NCBI GenBank assembly: GCA_963777665.1
Contig: CAVZRJ010000001.1
Span: 930,001-994,000, forward strand
Source: Bog-756 sp963777665
GTDB lineage: Bacteria; Actinomycetota; Acidimicrobiia; Acidimicrobiales; RAAP-2
Direction of reading: 5' to 3'
Length of the DNA: 64,000 nucleotides
Made by a program: the position numbers and the translations under genes. The notes under the pieces are model-generated. The model did no database searches. It was given only the letters and a program-made list of their open reading frames with translations, and had not been told where the DNA came from. Shown here one piece after another: positions 1 to 7,633 of the stretch (position 1 is its first letter; each line of letters starts with the position of its first letter).

Positions 1-1
1 C

Positions 2-1003
2 TACCTCTGGCACTGGCCGGTCTTCCTCGTGATCGACCATGCCCGGACCGGCCTCGACGGCCTGGCGTTGTTCGCCGTCCGGTGCGCGGTGAGCCTGGCC
101 TTCGCCGTGTGCTCGTGGTACCTGGTCGAGAAACCGGTGCGCCAGCTGTCCTTCCGGGGCCGGCGCTCCTGGGTCCTGGTGCCGGTCGGCGTGCTGGCGG
201 TCACCGGCGTCCTGGCGGTCGGGGCCGTGGGCGGGGGGGCACGCCAGAACCTCCTCCTCAACACCAGCAACGTCCGGTCGGCCCTACCGGCATCGATCGC
301 GACCACCCGCGGCGACCGGCCGGCCCCCACGATCCTCTTCCTCGGCGACTCGCTCTCGTTGACCGTGGCCGGCGGCTTCCTCGCCTCCGCGCCCCGCTAC
401 GGCATCGTGGTCCAGGGCCGCCCGATGCCCGGCTGTGGGCTCGCCACCGACGGCCCCTACGTCGAGCACGGTGGGACGACCACGCCGATCTCGCCGTGCT
501 CGTCCTGGCCGGCCCTCTGGACGTCCTACCTCGATCAGTTCCATCCACGGGTGGTGGTGTTGACCGAGGGGTGGTGGGAGACGATGACCCAGTGGTACGA
601 GGGTCGGTGGCAGAGCCTCCTCGACCCCGGCCTGGCCGCCGACGAGACGCTCCAGTACGAGCGGGCGGTCACCGTGCTCCACTCGGAGGGAGCCGAGGTC
701 GCCCTCACCACCGCGCCCTACTTCGACAGCGGTGAGCAGCTCGGCGGGCAGCCCTGGCCCGAGGACGACCCCGCCCGGGTCGACCGGCTCAACGCGATCA
801 TCGAGCAGGTGGCGGCGCACGACCCCGGATTCGTCTCGGTCATCCCGCTCAACCAGCTGCTCGACCCGGGGGGCCACTTCACCTGGACGATCGACGGGAA
901 GGTCGTGCGCATGGTGGACGGGGTCCACACCACCTTTGCGGCCGGCGACCTGCTGGCACCGAAGGTCCTCCCCGGGTTGGTGGCCCTGGCCCACCACTCC
1001 TGA
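2..1003 (+). CDS. Acyltransferase 3 family protein with C-terminal SGNH domain (5' truncated)
   Basis: The reading frame is open from the window edge, so the N-terminus is missing. It begins with the YLWHWPVF motif typical of the late transmembrane helices of OafA/YrhL-type acyltransferases, followed by two hydrophobic segments and the WYLVEKPVR motif that ends this membrane domain. After a linker, a soluble SGNH hydrolase-like domain starts at FLGDSLS (nucleophile Ser in GDS) and ends with DGVHTT, the Asp-x-x-His of the catalytic set. Known members O-acetylate cell-surface polysaccharide or peptidoglycan, with the SGNH part outside the membrane. The substrate cannot be told from the sequence. 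Confidence 0.85.
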   Translation, partial: YLWHWPVFLVIDHARTGLDGLALFAVRCAVSLAFAVCSWYLVEKPVRQLSFRGRRSWVLVPVGVLAVTGVLAVGAVGGGARQNLLLNTSNVRSALPASIATTRGDRPAPTILFLGDSLSLTVAGGFLASAPRYGIVVQGRPMPGCGLATDGPYVEHGGTTTPISPCSSWPALWTSYLDQFHPRVVVLTEGWWETMTQWYEGRWQSLLDPGLAADETLQYERAVTVLHSEGAEVALTTAPYFDSGEQLGGQPWPEDDPARVDRLNAIIEQVAAHDPGFVSVIPLNQLLDPGGHFTWTIDGKVVRMVDGVHTTFAAGDLLAPKVLPGLVALAHHS

Positions 1004-1098
1004 GCGCGGGTCGGGCGGCCCGCGGGCACGGGAGATCCGCGAGCGGACCGGGTCGCGGGGATACGCTCGGCGAGAGATCTGCGAAGGGTGGTGCCTCT

Positions 1099-1440
1099 GT
1101 GGCGAAGGGTGGCGGCTCGGTGACTCCGATTCCCCAGGACGTCCAGGAGACGCTCCGGGCGTCGCTGGCCAACTACCTCGAGGCGGACCTCGCCTTCCAC
1201 CGGCTCATGCAGGACCTCGTGGAGACCGGTGAGCCCCTCTCGACGAGTCAGCGGGCCGAGGTCGAGGAGCTGCGGCAGCGCCGTGACTACCTCCTCCACG
1301 TGCGCATGCGCGATCTCCGGAACATCGGCTGGCCCTCTCCCAACGAGGTCGGCAGGCAACGCGTGGCGAGCACGGAGGGCCCGCGCGACCCCATCGGAAC
1401 CCCTCGCCCCTACGAGCCCCGGGCGCCCCTGACCCGTTGA
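1099..1440 (+). CDS. Small hypothetical protein
   Basis: A 113-residue protein starting at GTG. It is mostly helical and charged over residues 10-75 (an LEADLAFHRLMQDLVETG stretch and a REL/RQRR-rich stretch), with a Pro/Arg-rich tail. No signal peptide, membrane segment or catalytic motif is visible. It lies between the acyltransferase and a lipoprotein hydrolase on the same strand and may be cotranscribed with them. I do not recognise the family. The reading frame and spacing are normal for this genome. Confidence 0.5.
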   Translation: MAKGGGSVTPIPQDVQETLRASLANYLEADLAFHRLMQDLVETGEPLSTSQRAEVEELRQRRDYLLHVRMRDLRNIGWPSPNEVGRQRVASTEGPRDPIGTPRPYEPRAPLTR

Positions 1441-1481
1441 CCCGGATTGCCGGGGCCACCCGGCGGTGCAACACTCCGCCG

Positions 1482-3179
1482 GTGCGCTCCGCAGACAGCA
1501 GGTCCCATCCCCTCCGGAACTGGCGGACCGCCGGGCTGCTCGTGTTGGTCGTCGGCACCCTCGCCGGCTGCTCGTCGGCCTCCACCGCCAGCGGGACCTC
1601 CGGGACGACAACCGGCGCGGCAACCACCGCCTGTCACTACCCGCTTCCGGCCCAGCCGGTCGTTGCGGCCCAGGTTCCCGGATCGAGTACCGACTGGAGC
1701 ATCCGCTCGTTCGACGGCACGCTCATCCGCGCCCACTGGTTCCCCCTCTCGGGCTCGGGGTCCGGACCGCACCCGACCGTCCTCATGGGTCCGGGCTGGG
1801 GCCTCGCCGGCGACACCGACACCCAGACCGTGAGCACCGAGAGCACCGCCCTCCTCGGGGGGATCCAGATCCGCGATCTGCTCGACGCGGGCTACAACGT
1901 GCTCACCTGGGACCCGCGCGGTTTCGGCGGCTCGGGCGGTGACGCCGAGGTCGACAGTCCGGCCTACGAGGGCAGGGACGTGACCGCGCTCATCGACTGG
2001 ATCGCGACCCTGCCCGGCGTCCAGCTCGACGCCCCAGGCAACCCGCGGGTCGGCATGGTGGGTGGGTCCTACGGGGGCGGCATCCAGCTCGTGACCGCGG
2101 CCACCGACTGCCGGATCGACGCCATCGTCCCCACGATTGCCTGGCACTCGCTCGCCTCGAGCCTGGACAAGGCGTCGACCGCCAAGATCGGCTGGGCAGG
2201 TGTGCTGGTCAGCGCAGCATCGAGCGACCACCTGGCCCCAGAGGTGGTCGGCAGTTACCGGACAACCGTGACGAGCGGCACGGTGAGCCCGGCCGAGGCC
2301 GCCTGGTTCACCGCCCGGGGACCGGGAGCCCTGGTGGCCCGCATCCGTGCGCCGACCCTCATCGTGCAGGGGACCGTCGACACGCTGTTCACCCTCCAGG
2401 AAGGTGTGGAGAACTACGAGATCCTCCGGGCCCACGGCGTCCCCACCGCCATGCAGTGGTTCTGTGGCGGCCACGGGGTCTGCCTGACCCCTGCGGGCAA
2501 CCCGCTCAGCACCGAAGAAGCCACCCTGGCCTGGCTCAAGCGCTACCTGCAGCGAGACACATCGGTCGACACCGGACCGGGGCTCACCTTCGTGGACCAG
2601 AACGGCACGACCTACACCGCTCCCTCGTATCCGCCTCCGGCCGGCGTCCCGATCACCGCCTCCGGATCGGGCACGCTCTCCCTCGTGGCCACGGGCGGCG
2701 CGGGGCCGCTCACCACTGTCCCGGCCGGCGGCTCGGGCCAGGCGCTCTCCGGACTGGTCGCACCGATCACGCCCGTACCGGCCACGAACGCGGTCGACGT
2801 GCCGATCACGGTCACGCGGTCTGCGGTGGTGGTCGGGGCACCCCGGCTGACCCTGAGCTACCACGGGACCGTCGGGACCGGGTCCCGCCCCATGAGGGTC
2901 TTCGCACAACTGGTGGACACGGCCGACGGGCTCGTCCTCGGCAACCAGATCACGCCGGTTCCGGTCGACCTCGACGGGTCGACACACTCCGTCTCCCTAC
3001 CGCTCGAGATGGTGGCGTACACGGCCGCCGCCTCCTCGCACCTCGAGCTCCAGCTCGTCGCCACGACCGTGGCCTACGCGCAGCCCCGCCTCGGAGGGAC
3101 GGTCGTGTTCACCGGCATCCACCTGGTCCTTCCCACGGCGACCGGGCTCCGGACCAAGGCCCGGGCAGGCGGCTCGTAG
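1482..3179 (+). CDS. Secreted CocE/NonD-type alpha/beta hydrolase, probable lipoprotein
   Basis: The frame opens with TTG at 1437, but GTG at 1482 gives a clean signal: an Arg-containing n-region, a hydrophobic core LLVLVVGTLAG and a lipobox LAGC. The mature protein has an X-Pro dipeptidyl-peptidase/CocE-like alpha/beta hydrolase core: DPRGFGGSGG, then the nucleophile elbow GGSYGGG, a GTVDTLF acid region and GGHGVC as the His region. The last ~170 residues are beta-rich and resemble the jelly-roll C-terminal domain of X-Pro peptidases and cocaine esterases. It probably hydrolyses an ester or amide outside the cell. The substrate is unknown. Confidence 0.82.
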   Translation: MRSADSRSHPLRNWRTAGLLVLVVGTLAGCSSASTASGTSGTTTGAATTACHYPLPAQPVVAAQVPGSSTDWSIRSFDGTLIRAHWFPLSGSGSGPHPTVLMGPGWGLAGDTDTQTVSTESTALLGGIQIRDLLDAGYNVLTWDPRGFGGSGGDAEVDSPAYEGRDVTALIDWIATLPGVQLDAPGNPRVGMVGGSYGGGIQLVTAATDCRIDAIVPTIAWHSLASSLDKASTAKIGWAGVLVSAASSDHLAPEVVGSYRTTVTSGTVSPAEAAWFTARGPGALVARIRAPTLIVQGTVDTLFTLQEGVENYEILRAHGVPTAMQWFCGGHGVCLTPAGNPLSTEEATLAWLKRYLQRDTSVDTGPGLTFVDQNGTTYTAPSYPPPAGVPITASGSGTLSLVATGGAGPLTTVPAGGSGQALSGLVAPITPVPATNAVDVPITVTRSAVVVGAPRLTLSYHGTVGTGSRPMRVFAQLVDTADGLVLGNQITPVPVDLDGSTHSVSLPLEMVAYTAAASSHLELQLVATTVAYAQPRLGGTVVFTGIHLVLPTATGLRTKARAGGS

Positions 3180-3185
3180 GGTCCC

Positions 3186-3974
3186 TCAGACCAGGGTCGA
3201 CCGCAGGAAACCCTCGATGGCGTCGTTGACCGCCCCCGGATGGGTCAGGTTGGCCGCGTGGGTGCCGTCCTGGACGATGTACACCCCAGTGGAGCCGGGC
3301 AGACCCGCGGCAAGAGCCTCGGCCCGGTCGAGGGGGATGGCCGCGTCGGCCGTGCCGTGCACGACCAGGGCCGGGGCGGTGATCTCCCCGAGCCGTCCGG
3401 TCAGGTCCTCCCGTTCGAGCAGGGTGCGTCCGGGGATGACCACCGCCTCGCTGGGCCGGGCCTTCCACTTGGCCATCCAGACCTTCGAGAGTTCGGGCTC
3501 CCCCAGGATGATGGAGGCGATCGCCTCGGCGAGCTCGTCGGAGAGGCCACTCGACGACCACTCGTCGATCATCGCCTGGTAGAGGCGGGCGACGTCCGGG
3601 TCCTCGGCCCCGGCCTGCGTGTCCAGCAGGATGAGGGCGCGGACCCGCTCGGGGGCGAGGAGGGCGATCCGGAGCGAGACGAAGCCGCCCTGGGACATAC
3701 CGCCCACCACCGCCTCCCCGACTCCCAAGGCGTCGAGGAGGCCGAGGCCGTCGGCAGCCAGGTCCCAGTAGGTGAAGGGGCGTCCGTCGTAGCGGGTCTC
3801 CCCGAACCCGCGCGCGTCCCAGGTGACGACCCGGAAGCCGTCCCGGAGCGCTTCCACCTGCGGCGCGAACATGGTCCGGTCCATCAACACCCCGTGCGCC
3901 AGGAGGACGACCGGACCGTCTCCGCCGGTGTCGTCGTATGCGATCTTCGTGCCGTCGACCGACGCGAACTCCAC
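3186..3974 (-). CDS. Alpha/beta fold hydrolase
   Basis: A 262-residue hydrolase. The GTG start at 3974 is chosen because GGAAGGAG lies just upstream and the conserved beta-strand (FASVDGTKIAYDDTG) begins there; the frame stays open further upstream but only inside the acyl-CoA dehydrogenase gene. Motifs are HGVLMDRTMF (oxyanion loop), WDARGFGET, nucleophile elbow GGMSQGG, acid HGTADAAIP and the terminal DGTHAANLTHP histidine. It follows the acyl-CoA dehydrogenase by 26 bases on the same strand and is probably translated from the same mRNA, which suggests a role in acyl or ester catabolism. Confidence 0.85.
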   Translation of the reverse strand: MEFASVDGTKIAYDDTGGDGPVVLLAHGVLMDRTMFAPQVEALRDGFRVVTWDARGFGETRYDGRPFTYWDLAADGLGLLDALGVGEAVVGGMSQGGFVSLRIALLAPERVRALILLDTQAGAEDPDVARLYQAMIDEWSSSGLSDELAEAIASIILGEPELSKVWMAKWKARPSEAVVIPGRTLLEREDLTGRLGEITAPALVVHGTADAAIPLDRAEALAAGLPGSTGVYIVQDGTHAANLTHPGAVNDAIEGFLRSTLV

Positions 3975-4000
3975 GATCGCTCCTTCCCCGATCCCGCTGC

Positions 4001-5155
4001 CTACCGTGGTGCCCGCGGCATCCCGAGGCCGATCCAGGAGATGATGTCGCGCTGGATCTCGTTGGTGCCCCCACCGAACGTGAAGATGGTCTGGCTCCGG
4101 GACTGTTGCTCGAGCCGACCCTGCAACACGGCACCCGGAGTGCCCTCGGGTAGGTACCCGCGCTGGCCCACGATCTCGAGCAGGAGCCGGTACGCCTCGA
4201 GGGCGAACTCGCTGCCGTAGACCTTGGTGGCCGACGCGTCGGCCGGGCGGAGCCCTTTGTCCGCGGCCCAGGCCACGTTCCAGTTGAGCAGCTTCAAGTA
4301 CTCCGCCCGGGCCCAGAGCCGGGCGAGATGGACCCGGACCCACTCCTGGTCGATGACCCGGCGCCCGTCTGCCAGGCACTCGTCCTGGGCCCAGGCCCGG
4401 ACCTCCTCGATGCTGCGCAGGATGCCCGAGACCGGGCAGATGGCCACCCGCTCGTGGTTGAGCTGGTTGGTGATGAGTGTCCAGCCCTGGTTCTCGCCGC
4501 CGACCAGGTTGGCCGCGGGAACCCGCACGTCCTCGTAGTAGGTCGAGCTGGTGAACTCGCCGGCCACCGTCGGCAGTGGGGTCCAACTGAACCCGGGTGT
4601 GTCGGTGGGCACGATGAAGACCGAGAGGCCCTTGTGCTTGGGAACATCCGGGTCGGTCCGGGTGGCCAGCCAGACGTAGTCGGCATACTGGATCGCACTC
4701 GTGTAGAGCTTCTCACCGTTGATCACGTACTCGTCCCCGTCCCGGACCGCTCGTGTCCGCAGCGCGGCCAGGTCGGTACCGGCGGTGGGTTCGGTGTAGC
4801 CGATCGAGAAGTGGACCTCACCTCGCAGGATGCCCGGGAGGATCCGCTTCTTCTGCTCCTCGGTGCCCAGCTGCATGATGGCGGGGCCCACGCTGTTGAG
4901 GGTGAGGAGCGGCAGGGGAACGCCGGCCCAGTGCGATTCCTCGACGAAGATCATCTGGTCGACGGGCCCGCGGGCGTGGCCCCCGTACTCGGTGGGCCAC
5001 CCGATGCCGAGCCAGCCGTCCGCGCCCATCCGCCGGATGGTGGCCACGTAGTCGGGTCGTCCACCGTTGGACCCGGTCTCCTGCACGAGGTCCGCGAAGT
5101 ACGAGCGCAAGGTGAGGCGGAGCTCCTCCTGCTCGTCGGTCAGCGCCAGGCGCAC
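4001..5155 (-). CDS. Acyl-CoA dehydrogenase family protein
   Basis: A 384-residue flavoprotein with GTG start and GGGAG upstream. The N-terminal helical domain contains GWLGIGWPTEYGG. The middle beta domain carries YTEPTAGTDLAALRTRA, the FAD/acyl-contacting segment of the family. The C-terminal helical domain ends with QTIFTFGGGTNEIQRDII, the usual FAD-binding end motif. It would oxidise an acyl-CoA to the enoyl-CoA, passing electrons to ETF. Divergence from the SDR gene at 5230 leaves about 75 bases for promoters of both. Confidence 0.9.
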   Translation of the reverse strand: MRLALTDEQEELRLTLRSYFADLVQETGSNGGRPDYVATIRRMGADGWLGIGWPTEYGGHARGPVDQMIFVEESHWAGVPLPLLTLNSVGPAIMQLGTEEQKKRILPGILRGEVHFSIGYTEPTAGTDLAALRTRAVRDGDEYVINGEKLYTSAIQYADYVWLATRTDPDVPKHKGLSVFIVPTDTPGFSWTPLPTVAGEFTSSTYYEDVRVPAANLVGGENQGWTLITNQLNHERVAICPVSGILRSIEEVRAWAQDECLADGRRVIDQEWVRVHLARLWARAEYLKLLNWNVAWAADKGLRPADASATKVYGSEFALEAYRLLLEIVGQRGYLPEGTPGAVLQGRLEQQSRSQTIFTFGGGTNEIQRDIISWIGLGMPRAPR

Positions 5156-5229
5156 CGGATCGCTCCCATGGCCGGGACCCTACCAACACGGCCGGACGGG
5201 TACCCCGGCGTGGGATACCGTCGCAGGCC

Positions 5230-6015
5230 ATGGACACACAGACCCCGCCGGCAGAGCTGTTCTCGGTCGATGGCAAGACCGTGGTGGTCACCGGGGGAAC
5301 CCGTGGGATCGGTCGCATGATCGCCACCGGGTTCGTGGCGGCCGGGGCGACCGTCGTGGTGGCCTCGCGCAAGGCGGACGCGGTCGAGGGCGCTGTCGCC
5401 GAGCTCTCCGCCTTCGGCGCGTGCTCCGGCATGGTCGCCGACCTCTCGAACGAGGAAGGGGCGCGGGCGTTCGCCGCGGCCGTTGCAACCGGACACCCGC
5501 AGGTCGATGTGCTCGTCAACAACGCCGGGGCCACCTGGGGCGCCCCGCTCGAGGAGCACGACACGGCCTCGTGGGACCGCGTGCTCGACCTCAACGTGCA
5601 GGGCGTCTTCCACACCACCAGGTTCTTCCTTCCGCTGCTCGAGGCGGCCGGTTCGGCGGAGGACCCGAGCAGGGTCATCAACATCGGTTCGATCGACGGG
5701 ATCCAGGTCCCGATGCTCGAGTCGTACTCGTACTCGGCGTCGAAGGCGGCGGTGCACCAGCTCACCCGGCACCTGGCCAAACGGTTGGCCCCGACCATCA
5801 CGGTCAACGCGGTGGCACCGGGGCCCTTCGAGTCCAAGATGATGGCCGCCACCCTCGAGGCGTTCGGCGACCAGATCATCGCCTCGGCCCCGCTCAAGCG
5901 GATCGGCCGGCCCGACGACATGGCCGGGGTGACCCTCTTCCTCGCCTCGCGGGCCGGGTCGTACGTGACCGGCGCCGTCATCCCCGTGGACGGCGGGATC
6001 GCCACCCTGCGCTGA
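5230..6015 (+). CDS. SDR family NAD(P)-dependent oxidoreductase
   Basis: A 261-residue classical short-chain dehydrogenase. The dinucleotide motif is TGGTRGIG near residue 20, the NNAG strand end is near residue 98, and the catalytic Ser (NIGSID) and YSYSASK tetrad follow. The end DGGIATL is typical of FabG-like enzymes. The Arg of TRGIG and the SRK further on favour NADP(H). It is divergent from the acyl-CoA dehydrogenase operon, so a role in the same acyl or alcohol pathway is possible but not shown. Confidence 0.9.
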   Translation: MDTQTPPAELFSVDGKTVVVTGGTRGIGRMIATGFVAAGATVVVASRKADAVEGAVAELSAFGACSGMVADLSNEEGARAFAAAVATGHPQVDVLVNNAGATWGAPLEEHDTASWDRVLDLNVQGVFHTTRFFLPLLEAAGSAEDPSRVINIGSIDGIQVPMLESYSYSASKAAVHQLTRHLAKRLAPTITVNAVAPGPFESKMMAATLEAFGDQIIASAPLKRIGRPDDMAGVTLFLASRAGSYVTGAVIPVDGGIATLR

Positions 6016-6100
6016 CCCTCGGCCGTCGACGGCGCGGACGGTGGCCGGGCCGGGCATCCCGAGAAGCCGATCGGCTCATCGGCGCTCGCCGGTGCGGCCG

Positions 6101-6160
6101 CGGACTGGCACGGACTGGCACGGACTGGCACGGACTGGCACGGACTGGCACGGACTGGCA
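6101..6160 (+). repeat. Six perfect tandem copies of a 10-bp unit
   Basis: The unit CGGACTGGCA is repeated six times without a mismatch in the space between the SDR gene and the NlpC/P60 gene, followed by a partial unit. One copy spans about one helical turn, so all copies present the same DNA face. It ends about 80 bases before the NlpC/P60 start codon. The repeat is non-coding on both strands as far as I can tell. It could be a slippage-prone spacer or a cooperative binding array. Confidence 0.9.
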
Positions 6161-6200
6161 CTGGATTAAACGCTCTACGTAGTAGTAATATCACTGTACG

Positions 6201-6219
6201 TGTGATCATCGCGATCACA
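6201..6219. promoter_or_regulatory. Palindromic operator candidate upstream of the NlpC/P60 gene
   Basis: Perfect 7-bp inverted repeat TGTGATC...GATCACA with a 5-base spacer, ending 22 bases before the ATG at 6242. The half-sites recall CRP/FNR-family sites, but the 9-base gap between TGTGA and TCACA is longer than the usual 6. The AT-rich stretch just upstream (GTAGTAATATCAC) could hold the -10 region, which would place the palindrome around or just after the transcription start. Confidence 0.45.
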
Positions 6220-6241
6220 GAGACGTGCGAGGGGCCGGGGC

Positions 6242-7480
6242 ATGTGTTCGAGACGGAGTCTGTGGATCAGCGTCGGCCTGGGCCTGCTCGCGGGCGTGGC
6301 GGGGGGCGCCTTCGCCGTGCCGCCGCCTGCCGGGGCTGCTCGGGTCTCCGCCCACGCAGCGGCCGCCGGGCTTCCCTCAGCGGTTCAGTCAGAATTCTGG
6401 TTGGCCACCGCCGGCGGGTCGGTCGAGGCCTACGGGGTACCGGCGTACGGATCGCCCACGGGACCCCTCAACCAACCGGTGGTGGCCGCCGTCGCGACCG
6501 GCGATGCGCGTGGCTACTGGCTGGTGGCGTCCGACGGCGGCATCTTCAGCTACGGAGACGCCCACTTCTTCGGGTCGACCGGCAGCCTCGTCCTCAACCG
6601 GCCCATCGTGGGCATGGCGCCGACTCCTGACGGTGCCGGCTACTGGATGGTGGCGTCCGACGGCGGCATCTTCAGCTACGGCGACGCCGCCTTCTTCGGG
6701 TCGACCGGTAGCCTCGTCCTCAACCGGCCCATCGTGGGCATGGCGCCGACCACGGACGGTCGCGGCTACTGGCTGGTGGCGTCCGACGGCGGCATCTTCG
6801 CCTTCGGCGATGCCGCGTTCCACGGGTCGACCGGCTCCCTCGTCCTCAACCAGCCCATCGTGGGCATGGCGGCGACCCCGGCCGGTGCCGGCTACTGGCT
6901 GGTGGCGTCCGACGGCGGCATCTTCAGCTTCGGCGACGCCACGTTCCACGGCGCAGTCCCCGGCTCGGTCGAGCCCACCGAACGGGTGGTGGCGACCCGT
7001 ACCGGGGCCGGCTACTGGATCATCCAGCAGAACGGGACGGCGACCGCCTTCGGGGACGCGGTCACACGGACCCTTCCTCCCGAGGCCCTGCTCTTCCGGG
7101 CGGTGACCCCTGGCGACCGGGCTGTCCTCTTCGCCTTCCAGCAGCTCGGCAAGCCGTACATCTGGGGAGGGAACGGCCCGGTGGGCTACGACTGCTCGGG
7201 CCTGGCCCTCGCCTCGTGGGTCCACGGGGCAGGCATCGGCTTCGCCCGGGTCGCCAACGACCAGTACGAGACAGCCGGGACACCGGTGGCCCTCACCGAC
7301 CTCGTGGCCGGCGACCTGGTGTTCTGGGGAGACCCCACCGTCGGTTGGACCAGCGTGTACCACACGGCCATCTACGTCGGGGGAAACCAGATCGTCGAGG
7401 CGACCGGCGACCAGGTGCAGCTCAACGCCATCGACCAGTGGGGCCTCGGCAACCTGATGCCCAACGGTCGCCGTCCCTGA
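6242..7480 (+). CDS. Secreted NlpC/P60 peptidoglycan hydrolase with beta-propeller-like repeats
   Basis: 412 residues. Residues 1-35 form a signal peptide (CSRRSLW, hydrophobic core, AGA cleavage region). Residues ~55-275 contain about six ~42-residue blades of the pattern GYWLVASDGGIF.FGDA.F.GSTG followed by LVLN.PIVGMA, as in secreted actinobacterial proteins. Residues ~290-412 are an NlpC/P60 domain with catalytic Cys318 in YDCSG and His374 in YHTAIYVG. Such enzymes cleave D-Glu-mDAP type bonds in peptidoglycan stem peptides. The propeller-like part probably binds wall or surface polymer. Control by the upstream palindrome is suggested only by position. Confidence 0.88.
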   Translation: MCSRRSLWISVGLGLLAGVAGGAFAVPPPAGAARVSAHAAAAGLPSAVQSEFWLATAGGSVEAYGVPAYGSPTGPLNQPVVAAVATGDARGYWLVASDGGIFSYGDAHFFGSTGSLVLNRPIVGMAPTPDGAGYWMVASDGGIFSYGDAAFFGSTGSLVLNRPIVGMAPTTDGRGYWLVASDGGIFAFGDAAFHGSTGSLVLNQPIVGMAATPAGAGYWLVASDGGIFSFGDATFHGAVPGSVEPTERVVATRTGAGYWIIQQNGTATAFGDAVTRTLPPEALLFRAVTPGDRAVLFAFQQLGKPYIWGGNGPVGYDCSGLALASWVHGAGIGFARVANDQYETAGTPVALTDLVAGDLVFWGDPTVGWTSVYHTAIYVGGNQIVEATGDQVQLNAIDQWGLGNLMPNGRRP

Positions 7481-7557
7481 ACGGACCGCCGCTCGGACGC
7501 TCTGCCGCCGCGTGTACCGTGAGACGGCTCCGGTCCCCCGGGGCATGCGACACGTCC

Positions 7558-7565
7558 GGAAGGAG
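7558..7565 (+). promoter_or_regulatory. Strong Shine-Dalgarno preceding a possible ATC start
   Basis: GGAAGGAG followed by eight bases and then ATC at 7574, in frame with the decarboxylase-like gene. No ATG, GTG or TTG lies at the right distance in this frame. ATG at 7634 has no comparable site upstream. Confidence 0.5.
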
Positions 7566-7633
7566 TCGCCGCCATCAGCAGCTTCCCCTATGTCGGCCGG
7601 CTGGCCGTCCACCGAACGCTGCCGGAGACGGGC

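Noticed and set aside
1410..2987. Long minus-strand reading frame
   Set aside because: It is the antisense of the CocE-like hydrolase gene and is Arg/Gly/Asp-rich; high GC leaves antisense frames open.
6542..6960. CRISPR-like or satellite DNA repeats
   Set aside because: The ~126-base periodicity is in frame and codes for protein blades; no spacers.
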